Origin: an uncultured Verrucomicrobia subdivision 3 bacterium | Lineage (GTDB): Bacteria > Verrucomicrobiota > Verrucomicrobiia > Limisphaerales > UBA11358 | Assembly: GCA_903861445.1 (NCBI GenBank) | Contig: CAIOUK010000175.1 | Coordinates: 1-7,180, forward strand | Length of the DNA stretch: 7,180 nucleotides | Direction of reading: 5' to 3' | Shown: piece by piece, positions 1 to 6,427 of the stretch | Layout: every line of letters starts with the position of its first letter | How positions within the stretch are numbered: position 1 is the first letter of the stretch | The notes under the pieces: generated by a model | Told to the model about the DNA's origin: nothing | Database searches by the model: none | The model's input: the letters and a program-made list of their open reading frames with translations, nothing else | Translations under genes and position numbers: made by a program

Positions 1-654
1 GCCGATCTTGCGATGGTCGCGGCGCTTGGCCTCCTCGATCATCTTGAAATATTCGTCCATCGCGGTCTTGTTCTTGAACGCCGTGCCGTAGATGCGCTGG
101 AGCTGCGGGCCTTTTTCGTCGCCCTTGTAATACGCGGCGGCCACGCTGGTGAGCTTGAACGCGCCGATGTTGCCCGTGCGCATCACATGCGGCCCGGCGC
201 ACAGGTCAATGAAGTCGCCGTTCTTGAAATAGGAAATCGCCTCGCCCTCGGGAATCTGCTTGAGCAAATCCAATTTGAACTTGCTGGCGTTGCCGGGCCG
301 TTCGCCCAGTCCGCCGAGGCGTCCGCTCGACGCATCGGCCATCGCCTGTTCGCGCGTGACGACGATTTTTTCAAACGGATTGTTCGCCTTAATTTCCTTT
401 TTCATCTCGGCTTCAATCTTCTCGAAATCTTCCGGCGAAATGCGGTGCGACAATTCCACGTCGTAATAAAACCCAGATTCCACGGGCGGCCCGTAAGCAA
501 ACTGCGCGTCCGGCCAAATCCGCAAAATGGCCGTCGCGAGAACGTGCGCGGCGGAATGGCGGATGCGTTCCAGCTCCGTCATCTTCGCGCGATCATCCAA
601 AGTTTTGCGTTCCGGGTTCGGCGCGTCAGGCACCGGTTGTTGTTCAGCAGACAT
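1..654 (-). CDS. thrS: Threonyl-tRNA synthetase, N-terminal part, cut by window edge; lacks TGS domain
   Basis: This encodes the first 218 residues of threonyl-tRNA synthetase, which charges tRNA-Thr with threonine in the cytoplasm. The catalytic and anticodon-binding domains lie beyond the left edge. What is present is the N2 editing domain that hydrolyses Ser-tRNA-Thr: HSAAH (H33, H37) and CAGPH (C152, H156) match the zinc-site-like HxxxH and CxxxH motifs. GFYYD (61-65) and the stretch YYKGDEKGPQLQRIYGTAF (175-193) are further family hallmarks. The N-terminal TGS (N1) domain of about 60 residues found in E. coli ThrRS is absent: only 32 residues precede the first editing histidine. An in-frame TAG at 664-666, 9 bp before the ATG, rules out an in-frame upstream extension. 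An insertion of about ten glycine-rich residues near 112-122 accompanies this. No Shine-Dalgarno sequence is visible. The gene lies 95 bp downstream of the amino-acid dehydrogenase gene, and a hairpin repeat fills the gap. The identification is firm. Confidence 0.95.
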   Translation of the reverse strand, partial: MSAEQQPVPDAPNPERKTLDDRAKMTELERIRHSAAHVLATAILRIWPDAQFAYGPPVESGFYYDVELSHRISPEDFEKIEAEMKKEIKANNPFEKIVVTREQAMADASSGRLGGLGERPGNASKFKLDLLKQIPEGEAISYFKNGDFIDLCAGPHVMRTGNIGAFKLTSVAAAYYKGDEKGPQLQRIYGTAFKNKTAMDEYFKMIEEAKRRDHRKIG

Positions 655-666
655 GAAATCATTCTA

Positions 667-733
667 GCCACAGAGACGCAGAGGCACAGAGAAAAATTTC
701 AGAATCCGCTCTGCGTCTCTGTGCCTCTGTGGC
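667..733. repeat. Imperfect 25-bp inverted repeat (CCACAGAG/CTCTGTGG-type intergenic hairpin)
   Basis: The left arm at 667-691 and the right arm at 709-733 are complementary at 21 of 25 positions and are separated by a 17-bp AT-rich loop. Each arm is built of related sub-units (CAGAGACG, CAGAGGCA), so register-shifted pairing is also possible. The sequence belongs to the CCACAGAG...CTCTGTGG family that I know as a dispersed intergenic repeat in many environmental bacterial genomes; this is recalled knowledge and was not searched. It fills most of the spacer between the dehydrogenase stop and the thrS start, and its edge lies 12 bp from the thrS ATG. There is no U-tract after it on the minus strand, so it does not look like an intrinsic terminator. 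Read on the plus strand it yields peptide text such as LCVSVPLW, often mis-annotated as protein. Confidence 0.85.
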
Positions 734-749
734 AAATGCCGCCGTAGTT

Positions 750-1997
750 TTAAGCGTAGCGATCGGGCGAGAGCTGGCTCAAATCAAACGACGGCTTTTC
801 GCCGCTGACGAGTTCGCTGACAATCTTGCCGGTGATGGGCGAAAGGCTCAGGCCCATCATCGCGTGACCGGTGGCGAGGATGAGATTGGAAAATTTCGCC
901 GTGCGACCGAGATACGGCATTCCGTCCGGCGCACACGGCCGCAGCCCGCGCCACGGCTGGATGTCCGCAAAATCCTCCAACGTGAATTTCGGAAAATACT
1001 TCGGCACGGCCTTGATGATGCCACGCACGCGCACGGGGTTGATATCCTCGTTCAGCCCGGCAATCTCCATCGTGCCGCCGAAGCGCAGCGACGAACCCAT
1101 CGGCGTGATGGCCATGCGCGCCTCGGTGAAGATGGAACAAAGCTGCGGCAGTTCGCGCGGTTGCGTGAGCGTGAGGCTGTAGCCTTTGCCGGCCTGGATG
1201 GGAATCTTCAGGCCCAATTCCTGCGCCAGCACCGGTGACCACGACCCGCCACAAATAATAATTTCATCCGCCGTCAATTCGCCGTGCAGCGTTTCCACCG
1301 TGCTGATTTTTCCGTCGCGCGCCTCTAGATTGGTGACTTCGGTGTTCCATTTGAAATCCACGCCAAGCTTTTCCGCCTGCGCCTGCAACGCGGCCACGTA
1401 TTTTTCCGGGGTAAAATGCGCGTCCTTGGGAAAATAGACCGCGCCCGCCACATTCATCGTCACGCCGGGATCGAGCTGGGCGACTTGTTGGGCGTTCAGC
1501 ACTTCCGCCGTCACGCCGAGCGCGTTCGCCTGCGCGGCGAACTTCGCTTCGTCATCCAGCCCGTGCTGCGTGTGGCAGAGCATCAGCAACCCGCGTGTGA
1601 CGAGTTCAATTTGTTCCGTCGCGGCAAATTCCTCGAACATCGCGCGGCTGGCGAAGCTCAAGTCACGGATTAACGGAGCGCTGCGGCGGACGTGTTCCGC
1701 GTTGGCGGCGCGCCAGAATTTTATTCCCCAATCGAACAATTCTGCGCTAAATCGCGGCTTGATATAGAAAGGCGATTCCGGATTCCACATCCACTTCAGG
1801 CCAAGTTTCACCATGCCCGGCGCGGCCAGCGGCACGAAGTGGCTCGGCACAATCATCCCCGCGTTGCCGAAGGAGCAGCCGTCGCGCTGCGCGCCGCCGC
1901 GTTCGATGACCGTGACGCGATGGCCTTTCCGTGCGCAATGCAAAGCACTCGAAAGTCCAATCGCGCCGGCGCCAATGATAAGAACATTTTTGCTCAT
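750..1997 (-). CDS. DadA-like FAD-dependent D-amino acid dehydrogenase, probable D-hydroxyproline dehydrogenase
   Basis: A 415-residue FAD flavoenzyme of the DAO/DadA superfamily, close to the usual length for the family. The N-terminal Rossmann fold shows GAGAIG at 9-14 with a conserved acidic end at VIER (30-33). It is followed by the DadA-like segment CSFGNAGMIVPSHF (41-54). The C-terminal half has WRGLRPCAPDGMPYLGR (349-365) and ATGHAMMGLSLSPITGK (375-391), the typical flavin- and substrate-binding end. The family oxidises the alpha C-N bond of D-amino acids and passes electrons to the respiratory chain. The start codon overlaps the stop of the upstream epimerase gene in an ATGA arrangement (1994-1997), so the two are translationally coupled. 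From this coupling I infer that the substrate is cis-4-hydroxy-D-proline, giving 1-pyrroline-4-hydroxy-2-carboxylate. D-proline or another D-amino acid remains possible. The later pathway enzymes (deaminase, ketoglutarate semialdehyde dehydrogenase) are not in the window. Confidence 0.88.
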   Translation of the reverse strand: MSKNVLIIGAGAIGLSSALHCARKGHRVTVIERGGAQRDGCSFGNAGMIVPSHFVPLAAPGMVKLGLKWMWNPESPFYIKPRFSAELFDWGIKFWRAANAEHVRRSAPLIRDLSFASRAMFEEFAATEQIELVTRGLLMLCHTQHGLDDEAKFAAQANALGVTAEVLNAQQVAQLDPGVTMNVAGAVYFPKDAHFTPEKYVAALQAQAEKLGVDFKWNTEVTNLEARDGKISTVETLHGELTADEIIICGGSWSPVLAQELGLKIPIQAGKGYSLTLTQPRELPQLCSIFTEARMAITPMGSSLRFGGTMEIAGLNEDINPVRVRGIIKAVPKYFPKFTLEDFADIQPWRGLRPCAPDGMPYLGRTAKFSNLILATGHAMMGLSLSPITGKIVSELVSGEKPSFDLSQLSPDRYA

Positions 1998-2923
1998 ACG
2001 CGAATGCCCCAGCAGAACGGGTCGGCTTCATTGAGTATCAACGTAGCTTCGGTGACAACGTGCGCCGTGCCGGTGATGGTCGGGAGGATTTCGCCGCGTT
2101 CACGATTCAGCCAACTAAATTTGCTGCTGAACTTGCTGCCGAGAATACTTTCCTGAATCCACGTTTCGTTCTCGGCGAGTTTGCCGTCACCTGCGAGGCA
2201 CGCGAGCTTGGCGCTGACGCCCGTGCCGCAGGGCGAACGGTCGTAGGCTTTGCCGGGGCACAAAACGAAATTCCGGGAATGGCCGCCGGTCTGCCCCGGT
2301 CCGAACAATTCGACGTGGTCCACGTCGGGAAAACCCTGCGCGTTGAGCGCCTGCCGGATGCGCCAGCCGACATCGGTGAGCGAATCCACATTCGCGAGGC
2401 GCAGGTCGTAGCCGTGTTCGTTGGCGAGGAAAAACCAGTTGCCGCCCCACGCGACATCGCCGGTGATTTTGCCAAGGCCGGGAACGTCCACCACCACCGC
2501 TTTATGCGTGCGATAGCTCGGCACGTTCGCCACGGAAACTTCGCCGTTTGCGTGCAGCGTGGCGGTGACGACGCCGGCGGGTGTTTCGATTTTGTGGTCG
2601 CCGGGTTTGATTTTGCCGAGATGTGCCAGCGTGACAATCAAACCGATCGTGCCGTGGCCGCACATGCCGAGGTAGCCGACGTTGTTGAAGAAAATAATAC
2701 CGGCGGTGCAGGACTTGTCCTGCGGCGGAACGATCAGCGCGCCGACAATCACATCCGAGCCGCGCGGTTCGTTGACCACGGCAGAGCGAAATTTATCGTG
2801 TTGCTCGCGAAAATTTTTCAGTTGGTCCGCCACCGACCCGCCGCCAAGTTCCGGGCCGCCGGCAAGGACCACCCGGGTCGGCTCGCCGCCGGTGTGGGAA
2901 TCGATAATTGAAATGCGTTTCAT
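1994..2923 (-). CDS. Proline racemase family, probable 4-hydroxyproline 2-epimerase
   Basis: A 309-residue protein of the proline racemase superfamily, of normal length. The N-terminus MKRISIIDSHTGGEPTRVV is the usual family start, which supports the chosen ATG. Both catalytic cysteines are present: C88 in MCGHGT (87-92) and C232 in SPCGTG (230-235). This marks a racemase or epimerase rather than the trans-3-hydroxyproline dehydratase branch, in which one Cys is replaced by Thr or Ser. The HTGGEP form of the N-terminal motif is, as I recall, typical of 4-hydroxyproline epimerases, whereas proline racemases often have HTMGEP or HTEGEA. The reaction would be interconversion of trans-4-hydroxy-L-proline and cis-4-hydroxy-D-proline in the cytoplasm. 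The downstream dehydrogenase overlaps by 4 bp and would oxidise the D-epimer, which strongly supports a hydroxyproline-catabolic pair. No Shine-Dalgarno sequence precedes the ATG. Proline racemase is the main alternative. Confidence 0.9.
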   Translation of the reverse strand: MKRISIIDSHTGGEPTRVVLAGGPELGGGSVADQLKNFREQHDKFRSAVVNEPRGSDVIVGALIVPPQDKSCTAGIIFFNNVGYLGMCGHGTIGLIVTLAHLGKIKPGDHKIETPAGVVTATLHANGEVSVANVPSYRTHKAVVVDVPGLGKITGDVAWGGNWFFLANEHGYDLRLANVDSLTDVGWRIRQALNAQGFPDVDHVELFGPGQTGGHSRNFVLCPGKAYDRSPCGTGVSAKLACLAGDGKLAENETWIQESILGSKFSSKFSWLNRERGEILPTITGTAHVVTEATLILNEADPFCWGIRV

Positions 2924-3052
2924 TTTTACACGGTTATCTGGAGCTCTGTGTCAAGATTTGATGTGACCGGCATCGGCGCTTGATTCTCTTGTTAGCGTGG
3001 GAAAATAGTCGTCCGCGCACCGCAATGAAATCTCAAAATTTGAAAGTGCCGG
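2924..3052. other. 129-bp spacer between the two minus-strand gene pairs
   Basis: The spacer separates the stop of the TIM-barrel gene from the start of the epimerase gene. It holds a TTGACA hexamer on the minus strand (2949-2954) that could be a -35 element. The only TATAAT-like match at an acceptable distance (TGTAAA at 2925-2930, 18-bp spacing) runs to within 2 bp of the ATG, so it would require a leaderless message. A short AT-rich palindrome, TCAAAATTTGA, lies at 3033-3043. No clear terminator was found. Whether the two gene pairs are one transcript cannot be decided by eye. Confidence 0.4.
2925..2954 (-). promoter_or_regulatory. Weak candidate promoter for the epimerase-dehydrogenase pair
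   Basis: On the minus strand a consensus TTGACA (2954 to 2949) is followed after 18 bp by TGTAAA (2930 to 2925), which matches 4 of 6 positions of TATAAT. The -10 element ends almost at the epimerase ATG, so transcription would begin at or within the first codons. That is compatible only with a leaderless mRNA or a downstream start. This is the best match in the spacer but is weak. Confidence 0.2.
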
Positions 3053-3952
3053 CTATTGTCCACGCAGGCAGCGGGCGGCGGCGAAACATTCCCGGGCGAT
3101 GCGCTGGTAAAGCAGCGCCTGCTGGTAGCGGTCGGTTTCCTCAACCAGTTTTCCACCGGCGTCGGGAAACATGCGCGCATAGTAGTAGGTGCCAGACAAC
3201 AGTTCGGGCGCGAAGATGAGGACGTCGCCCGCCTTGGCGTGGTCGAGAAAACCGCGCATGGCACGCGTCCATATCGTGCGGAAGTCCGTGAAATAATCCG
3301 TCACCCCGCTCGCCGCAACCGGGCGCGTGGTGGCATCGTCTATTGGCATCTGCATGTGGCCGGGGCTGGCGATGCGGCCGTGCATGAAGCCGATCCGATC
3401 AAAGATGGGCGACATGAAATTCATCTTCATCTCAATTCCGCCGTAAACCATTTCCTGTCCGCAGTAAAAATGGCTGAAGTCGCCATTGAAGAGCACCTCT
3501 GGAAACTGTTTCGTGATTTGCACCGTGCGCCACATGTCCTGCGTAATCGTGGCGCGATGAGTTTCGATGAAGATCGGCAGGCGGGTTTTCTCCGAGGCGT
3601 TCAGGATGGATTCCACCAAACGAAAAACTTCATCGTCGTCTTCGATGCCCCAGCCGACGTGGACGGTCAGGCATTGGTCGCCGCGCTTCGCGTGCTTGGT
3701 GGCGATGGGCAATGCTTCGCCCGGCGTGTTGATGCGGTCGAGACCACAGAAAGACATGATGCTTGCGGACGGCGGTTCGCCGCTGGTGACCTGCACGCCG
3801 TCAAAGCCGTCCGCGCGCAGGCGGGCCAGCCGTTCGTTGCCTTCCAGTCCGGGCCAGACGGTGTCGGGTCGGAGATCCGCGAGGTTGTCAAGGTTCAGAT
3901 AAACGCGCAGCTTGGGCGCGTCGGTGGAGCCGTCGTTGAAATAGCGGCGCAT
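3053..3952 (-). CDS. TIM-barrel sugar-phosphate isomerase/epimerase-like protein (xylose-isomerase-like fold)
   Basis: A 299-residue protein that I assign to the xylose-isomerase-like TIM-barrel superfamily, whose members isomerise or epimerise sugars and inositol derivatives using a divalent metal. The putative metal and acid-base residues appear in the expected order at strand ends: E130 in IFIETHR, D158 and H161 in NGDFSH, H191 in FMHGR, and E250 in FAPEL. The early VQVTSG (53-58) and mid TVHVGWG (96-102) segments fit barrel strands. There is no signal peptide or membrane segment, so it is probably cytosolic. It starts only 2 bp after the stop of the 752-residue oxygenase fusion, so the two are almost certainly co-translated and act in one pathway. 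No Shine-Dalgarno sequence is visible, which fits coupling. Rhizopine catabolism also pairs a MocD oxygenase with a protein I recall as belonging to this broad family (MocC). The substrate is unknown, and the family covers many reactions. Confidence 0.75.
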   Translation of the reverse strand: MRRYFNDGSTDAPKLRVYLNLDNLADLRPDTVWPGLEGNERLARLRADGFDGVQVTSGEPPSASIMSFCGLDRINTPGEALPIATKHAKRGDQCLTVHVGWGIEDDDEVFRLVESILNASEKTRLPIFIETHRATITQDMWRTVQITKQFPEVLFNGDFSHFYCGQEMVYGGIEMKMNFMSPIFDRIGFMHGRIASPGHMQMPIDDATTRPVAASGVTDYFTDFRTIWTRAMRGFLDHAKAGDVLIFAPELLSGTYYYARMFPDAGGKLVEETDRYQQALLYQRIARECFAAARCLRGQ

Positions 3953-3954
3953 GG

Positions 3955-6213
3955 TTAAAATTCGTCGAAAGCGATTTGCGATTCGGAAACCCCCAGCGCG
4001 GCCAGCATTTTACGGCAGGCCGCAATCATTTGCGGCGGACCGCACAGATAAAATTCTACGGCCCGGATGTTCGCGTGCGATTTGAGGTATTGCTCCAACA
4101 CGACTTCGTGGATTAAGCCACGATGACCAGTCCAGTTGTCTTCCGGCAGCGGTGCGGACAGCGCGAGGTGGAAATGAAAGTTCGGGAATTTGGCGGCGAT
4201 ATCCGCGAAATAATCCCGATAAAAAATCTCCTGCCGCGAACGCGCGCCATACCAGAAGCTCACGCGGCGGGCCGTGGCTTCCGTCTCGAACAGATGCGAC
4301 AGATGCGCCCGCAACGGCGACATGCCCGCGCCGCCGCCGATGTAAACCATCTCCTTTTGCGTGGGCTTGAGGTGGAAGTCCCCAAACGGCCCGATGGCGG
4401 TGACGACGTCGCCGGGCTTCAAATTGAACATGTAGGCCGAGCCGACGCCCGGCGGGCAGTCCTGTCCGGGCGGCGGCGTGGCGATGCGGACGTTGAAGCG
4501 TAGCGCGGATTCGGTGCGGGCATTGCTAGCGAGCGAGTAATTGTTGCGCCGCGCATCGCCGGGATGCTTGGCAACGAGATCAAACAGATGATGCGCCCGC
4601 CACACGGCGGCATACGGTTCAGGAACTTCGAATTCGCGGAAGAAAATCGTTCCGTAGGCGGGAATGTCGAACTGCAAATAATCGCCGGGCGTGAAGGCGA
4701 CCGCGTCGCTCGGCGAAACCGGTTCAAGCATCAACTCTTTGATGAACGTCGAGACGTGGCGATTGCTGATAACGCGCAGGCTGATTTTCTTCGGCCCACG
4801 CGCGCCCGCGCCGCCGGGGCGGTTGATATTCAGGAAAAGTCGGCCTTTGCGTTCTTCCAACGGATAGGTGCGTAAGCCACGGCAAATCGGCGCGCGCGCG
4901 GGCGAACCATCGGCGAGATGGAAACGGCCGTTGTGCTTCGGGCATTCAATCGTGCCGCCGATAACGACGCCGTCCGCGAGATGGTTGTTGCCGTGCGTGC
5001 AGATGCCGTCGGCGGCGAACAGCGCGCCGTGCTCGTCGCGGCAAAGCGCGTAGGTTTTCCGGCCGTGGTCAAAGCGAAGCACGTCGGATTTGCCCAAATC
5101 CGCCGCCGCGCAAATTTCAATCCAACCGTCAGCATCGGTTGTGGTGGCCGCCGCACGGAGGCCTTCTGCCGCCCGCGTGCGCGCCGGTGGCAATTCGCGT
5201 TTGACGTGGTAGGCTGGGTCTTTCACCTGCCGCAATAGCGTCGGCAAAATTTCTTTCCACGCGGTGAGGATGGATGGATACGGCGGCGGGCAATCGGCTT
5301 TGATGATTTCGTGCAGTTTCGGCAGCGCATGATACGGCACGAGCGGGAACATGTGGTGTTCGACGTGGTAATTCATGTTCCAGTAAATGAACCGGCTGAG
5401 CGGATTCATATAAACCGTGCGGCAGTTGAGGCGATGGTCGAGGACGTTTTCAGCCAACCCGGCGTGCTGCGTCGTGTTGTGAATGATCATGAGCCAGGTG
5501 CCGAAGAATTGCGGCAGAACCAATAGGAAGATGGGGGTCCAACTGTGCAGCAGGATTGCTGAAGCGATGACGCCTGCGTAAATTGCCACGCAGAGGCGGG
5601 CGTTGCGATAGACCTTCGGGAATTCGGACTCGGGAATGAACGCGCGCTCGGCGGGCGTCATTTTGCCCAGGGCGTGCCGAAGCAGGCTGGGGAAATAAGT
5701 GCGGTAGCCGCCCACGGCGCAGAGGCTCAAGACCAGTCCGACCAAATCCGGCGGACGCGGCACTTGGATTTCGGGATCGCGGCCCACGACAATGGTGTCG
5801 CTGTGATGGCGGTTGTGACTCCAGCGCCAGACCACGGATTCCCGCATGACCATGAACGAGGCGATTTCGTAGAGCGCGGTGTTCATCCAGTCCGTCTTGA
5901 ACGCCGTGCCGTGGCCGCATTCATGCCAGCGGGAATCTGAAGCCGTGCCGTAGAACACCGCATAAATCAGATAAGGAATCACCACCCACCAAGTTCCCCA
6001 GAGCGCGATGGTGGCGTAGCCGGTGGCCAGCAGAATCAGCAACAATAGCAGCGTGTCACGAATCGCCGGCCCGTTGCGGCGTTCGAGGAGCTGGCGCAGT
6101 TCCGCCTTTGGGACGGGCGTGGTATACCATTCGGCCTCGGCGAGGCCTTTTTCCACCGCCAGCGCGGCATTCGCGCCGGTGAGGCTGTAGTCAGGAACAA
6201 GGGTCTGGCTCAT
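3955..6213 (-). CDS. Three-domain fusion: MocD-like membrane diiron oxygenase + MocE-like Rieske ferredoxin + NqrF-like FAD/NAD(P)H reductase
   Basis: A single 752-residue ORF with three modules. Residues about 30-345 are a membrane fatty-acid-desaturase-type domain: hydrophobic segments near 53-90 and 205-245, and histidine boxes HECGH (97-101), HNRHH (133-137) and HVEHH (283-287), plus H245/H250 in HNTTQH. The context WSHNRHHSDTIVVGRDPEI resembles MocD oxygenases. Residues about 363-465 are a Rieske domain with C405-x-H407 and C424-x2-H427 (CTHGNNH, CPKHNGRF), as in MocE. Residues about 475-752 match the FAD/NADH part of NqrF: FIKEL, VRIATPPP (575-582), GPFGDF, GGGAGMSPLRAH (626-637), FWYGARS, EDNWTG, CGPPQM (724-729) and a terminal Phe. 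Linkers near 341-362 and 464-474 are Pro/Ala/Gly-rich. I infer electron flow NAD(P)H to FAD to Rieske to diiron site, giving a self-sufficient hydroxylase or oxidative demethylase on the cytoplasmic membrane face. The substrate is unknown, and true acyl desaturation is the alternative. It is first in a pair with the TIM-barrel gene. Confidence 0.9.
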   Translation of the reverse strand: MSQTLVPDYSLTGANAALAVEKGLAEAEWYTTPVPKAELRQLLERRNGPAIRDTLLLLLILLATGYATIALWGTWWVVIPYLIYAVFYGTASDSRWHECGHGTAFKTDWMNTALYEIASFMVMRESVVWRWSHNRHHSDTIVVGRDPEIQVPRPPDLVGLVLSLCAVGGYRTYFPSLLRHALGKMTPAERAFIPESEFPKVYRNARLCVAIYAGVIASAILLHSWTPIFLLVLPQFFGTWLMIIHNTTQHAGLAENVLDHRLNCRTVYMNPLSRFIYWNMNYHVEHHMFPLVPYHALPKLHEIIKADCPPPYPSILTAWKEILPTLLRQVKDPAYHVKRELPPARTRAAEGLRAAATTTDADGWIEICAAADLGKSDVLRFDHGRKTYALCRDEHGALFAADGICTHGNNHLADGVVIGGTIECPKHNGRFHLADGSPARAPICRGLRTYPLEERKGRLFLNINRPGGAGARGPKKISLRVISNRHVSTFIKELMLEPVSPSDAVAFTPGDYLQFDIPAYGTIFFREFEVPEPYAAVWRAHHLFDLVAKHPGDARRNNYSLASNARTESALRFNVRIATPPPGQDCPPGVGSAYMFNLKPGDVVTAIGPFGDFHLKPTQKEMVYIGGGAGMSPLRAHLSHLFETEATARRVSFWYGARSRQEIFYRDYFADIAAKFPNFHFHLALSAPLPEDNWTGHRGLIHEVVLEQYLKSHANIRAVEFYLCGPPQMIAACRKMLAALGVSESQIAFDEF

Positions 6214-6334
6214 CCGTTAGTTAGGATTAAACATTTGTGCCATCGCCAAAATATTATCCGGATTGCGTTCCGCGTTTGGTGGCACGGACTGTGGTTGAGT
6301 TTGGTTATCCGGTTTGGCAGACACGGAAAAGTTT

Positions 6335-6370
6335 AACCACAAAGCCGTCTGGACACGAAGGAAGAAATTT
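6335..6370. repeat. Possible decayed half-copy of a CCACAAAG...CACGAAGG-type dispersed repeat
   Basis: The stretch AACCACAAAG followed by GGACACGAAGGAAGAAATTT has the character of the dispersed CCACAAAGACACGAAG repeats that I know from the same kinds of genomes. No matching second arm is visible, so it would be a remnant. The assignment rests on resemblance only. Confidence 0.35.
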
Positions 6371-6408
6371 GATTCCCGTTTTATTATTCCAGTATTTCGA
6401 CGGTGAAA

Positions 6409-6427
6409 CGCATTGATATTCAATGCG
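6409..6427. promoter_or_regulatory. Perfect palindrome, candidate operator or activator site
   Basis: CGCATTGA-TAT-TCAATGCG has perfectly complementary 8-bp arms around a 3-bp centre. It lies in the divergent intergenic region, 113 bp before the response-regulator ATG and 195 bp before the oxygenase ATG. The size and symmetry fit a dimeric transcription factor site. It is not followed by a T-tract, so it is not an obvious terminator. The binding protein is unknown. The divergently encoded NtrC-type regulator is one candidate, because enhancer sites of such proteins commonly sit 100-200 bp upstream of their promoters. Confidence 0.5.

Noticed and set aside
667..733. Rho-independent terminator after the dehydrogenase gene
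   Set aside because: The stem is imperfect with a long loop and no T-run follows on the minus strand. Its sequence fits a dispersed repeat instead.
13..747. Long plus-strand open frame (244 codons) opposite thrS
   Set aside because: It is antisense to a clear threonyl-tRNA synthetase, shows no protein-family features, and its last residues come from the intergenic inverted repeat.
2060..2911. Plus-strand open frame of 283 codons opposite the epimerase
   Set aside because: The opposite strand encodes a full proline racemase-family protein with both catalytic cysteines. The frame is a by-product of GC-rich codon use.
3056..3958. Plus-strand open frame of 300 codons opposite the TIM-barrel gene
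   Set aside because: It is an exact shadow of the minus-strand gene with no recognisable domain, and the minus-strand protein has ordered metal-site residues and a tight operon position.
6280..6295. Sigma-54 promoter-like TGGCACG on the plus strand
   Set aside because: The -12 half reads GTGGT and lacks the essential GC at the right spacing. It is also about 245 bp from the regulator start.
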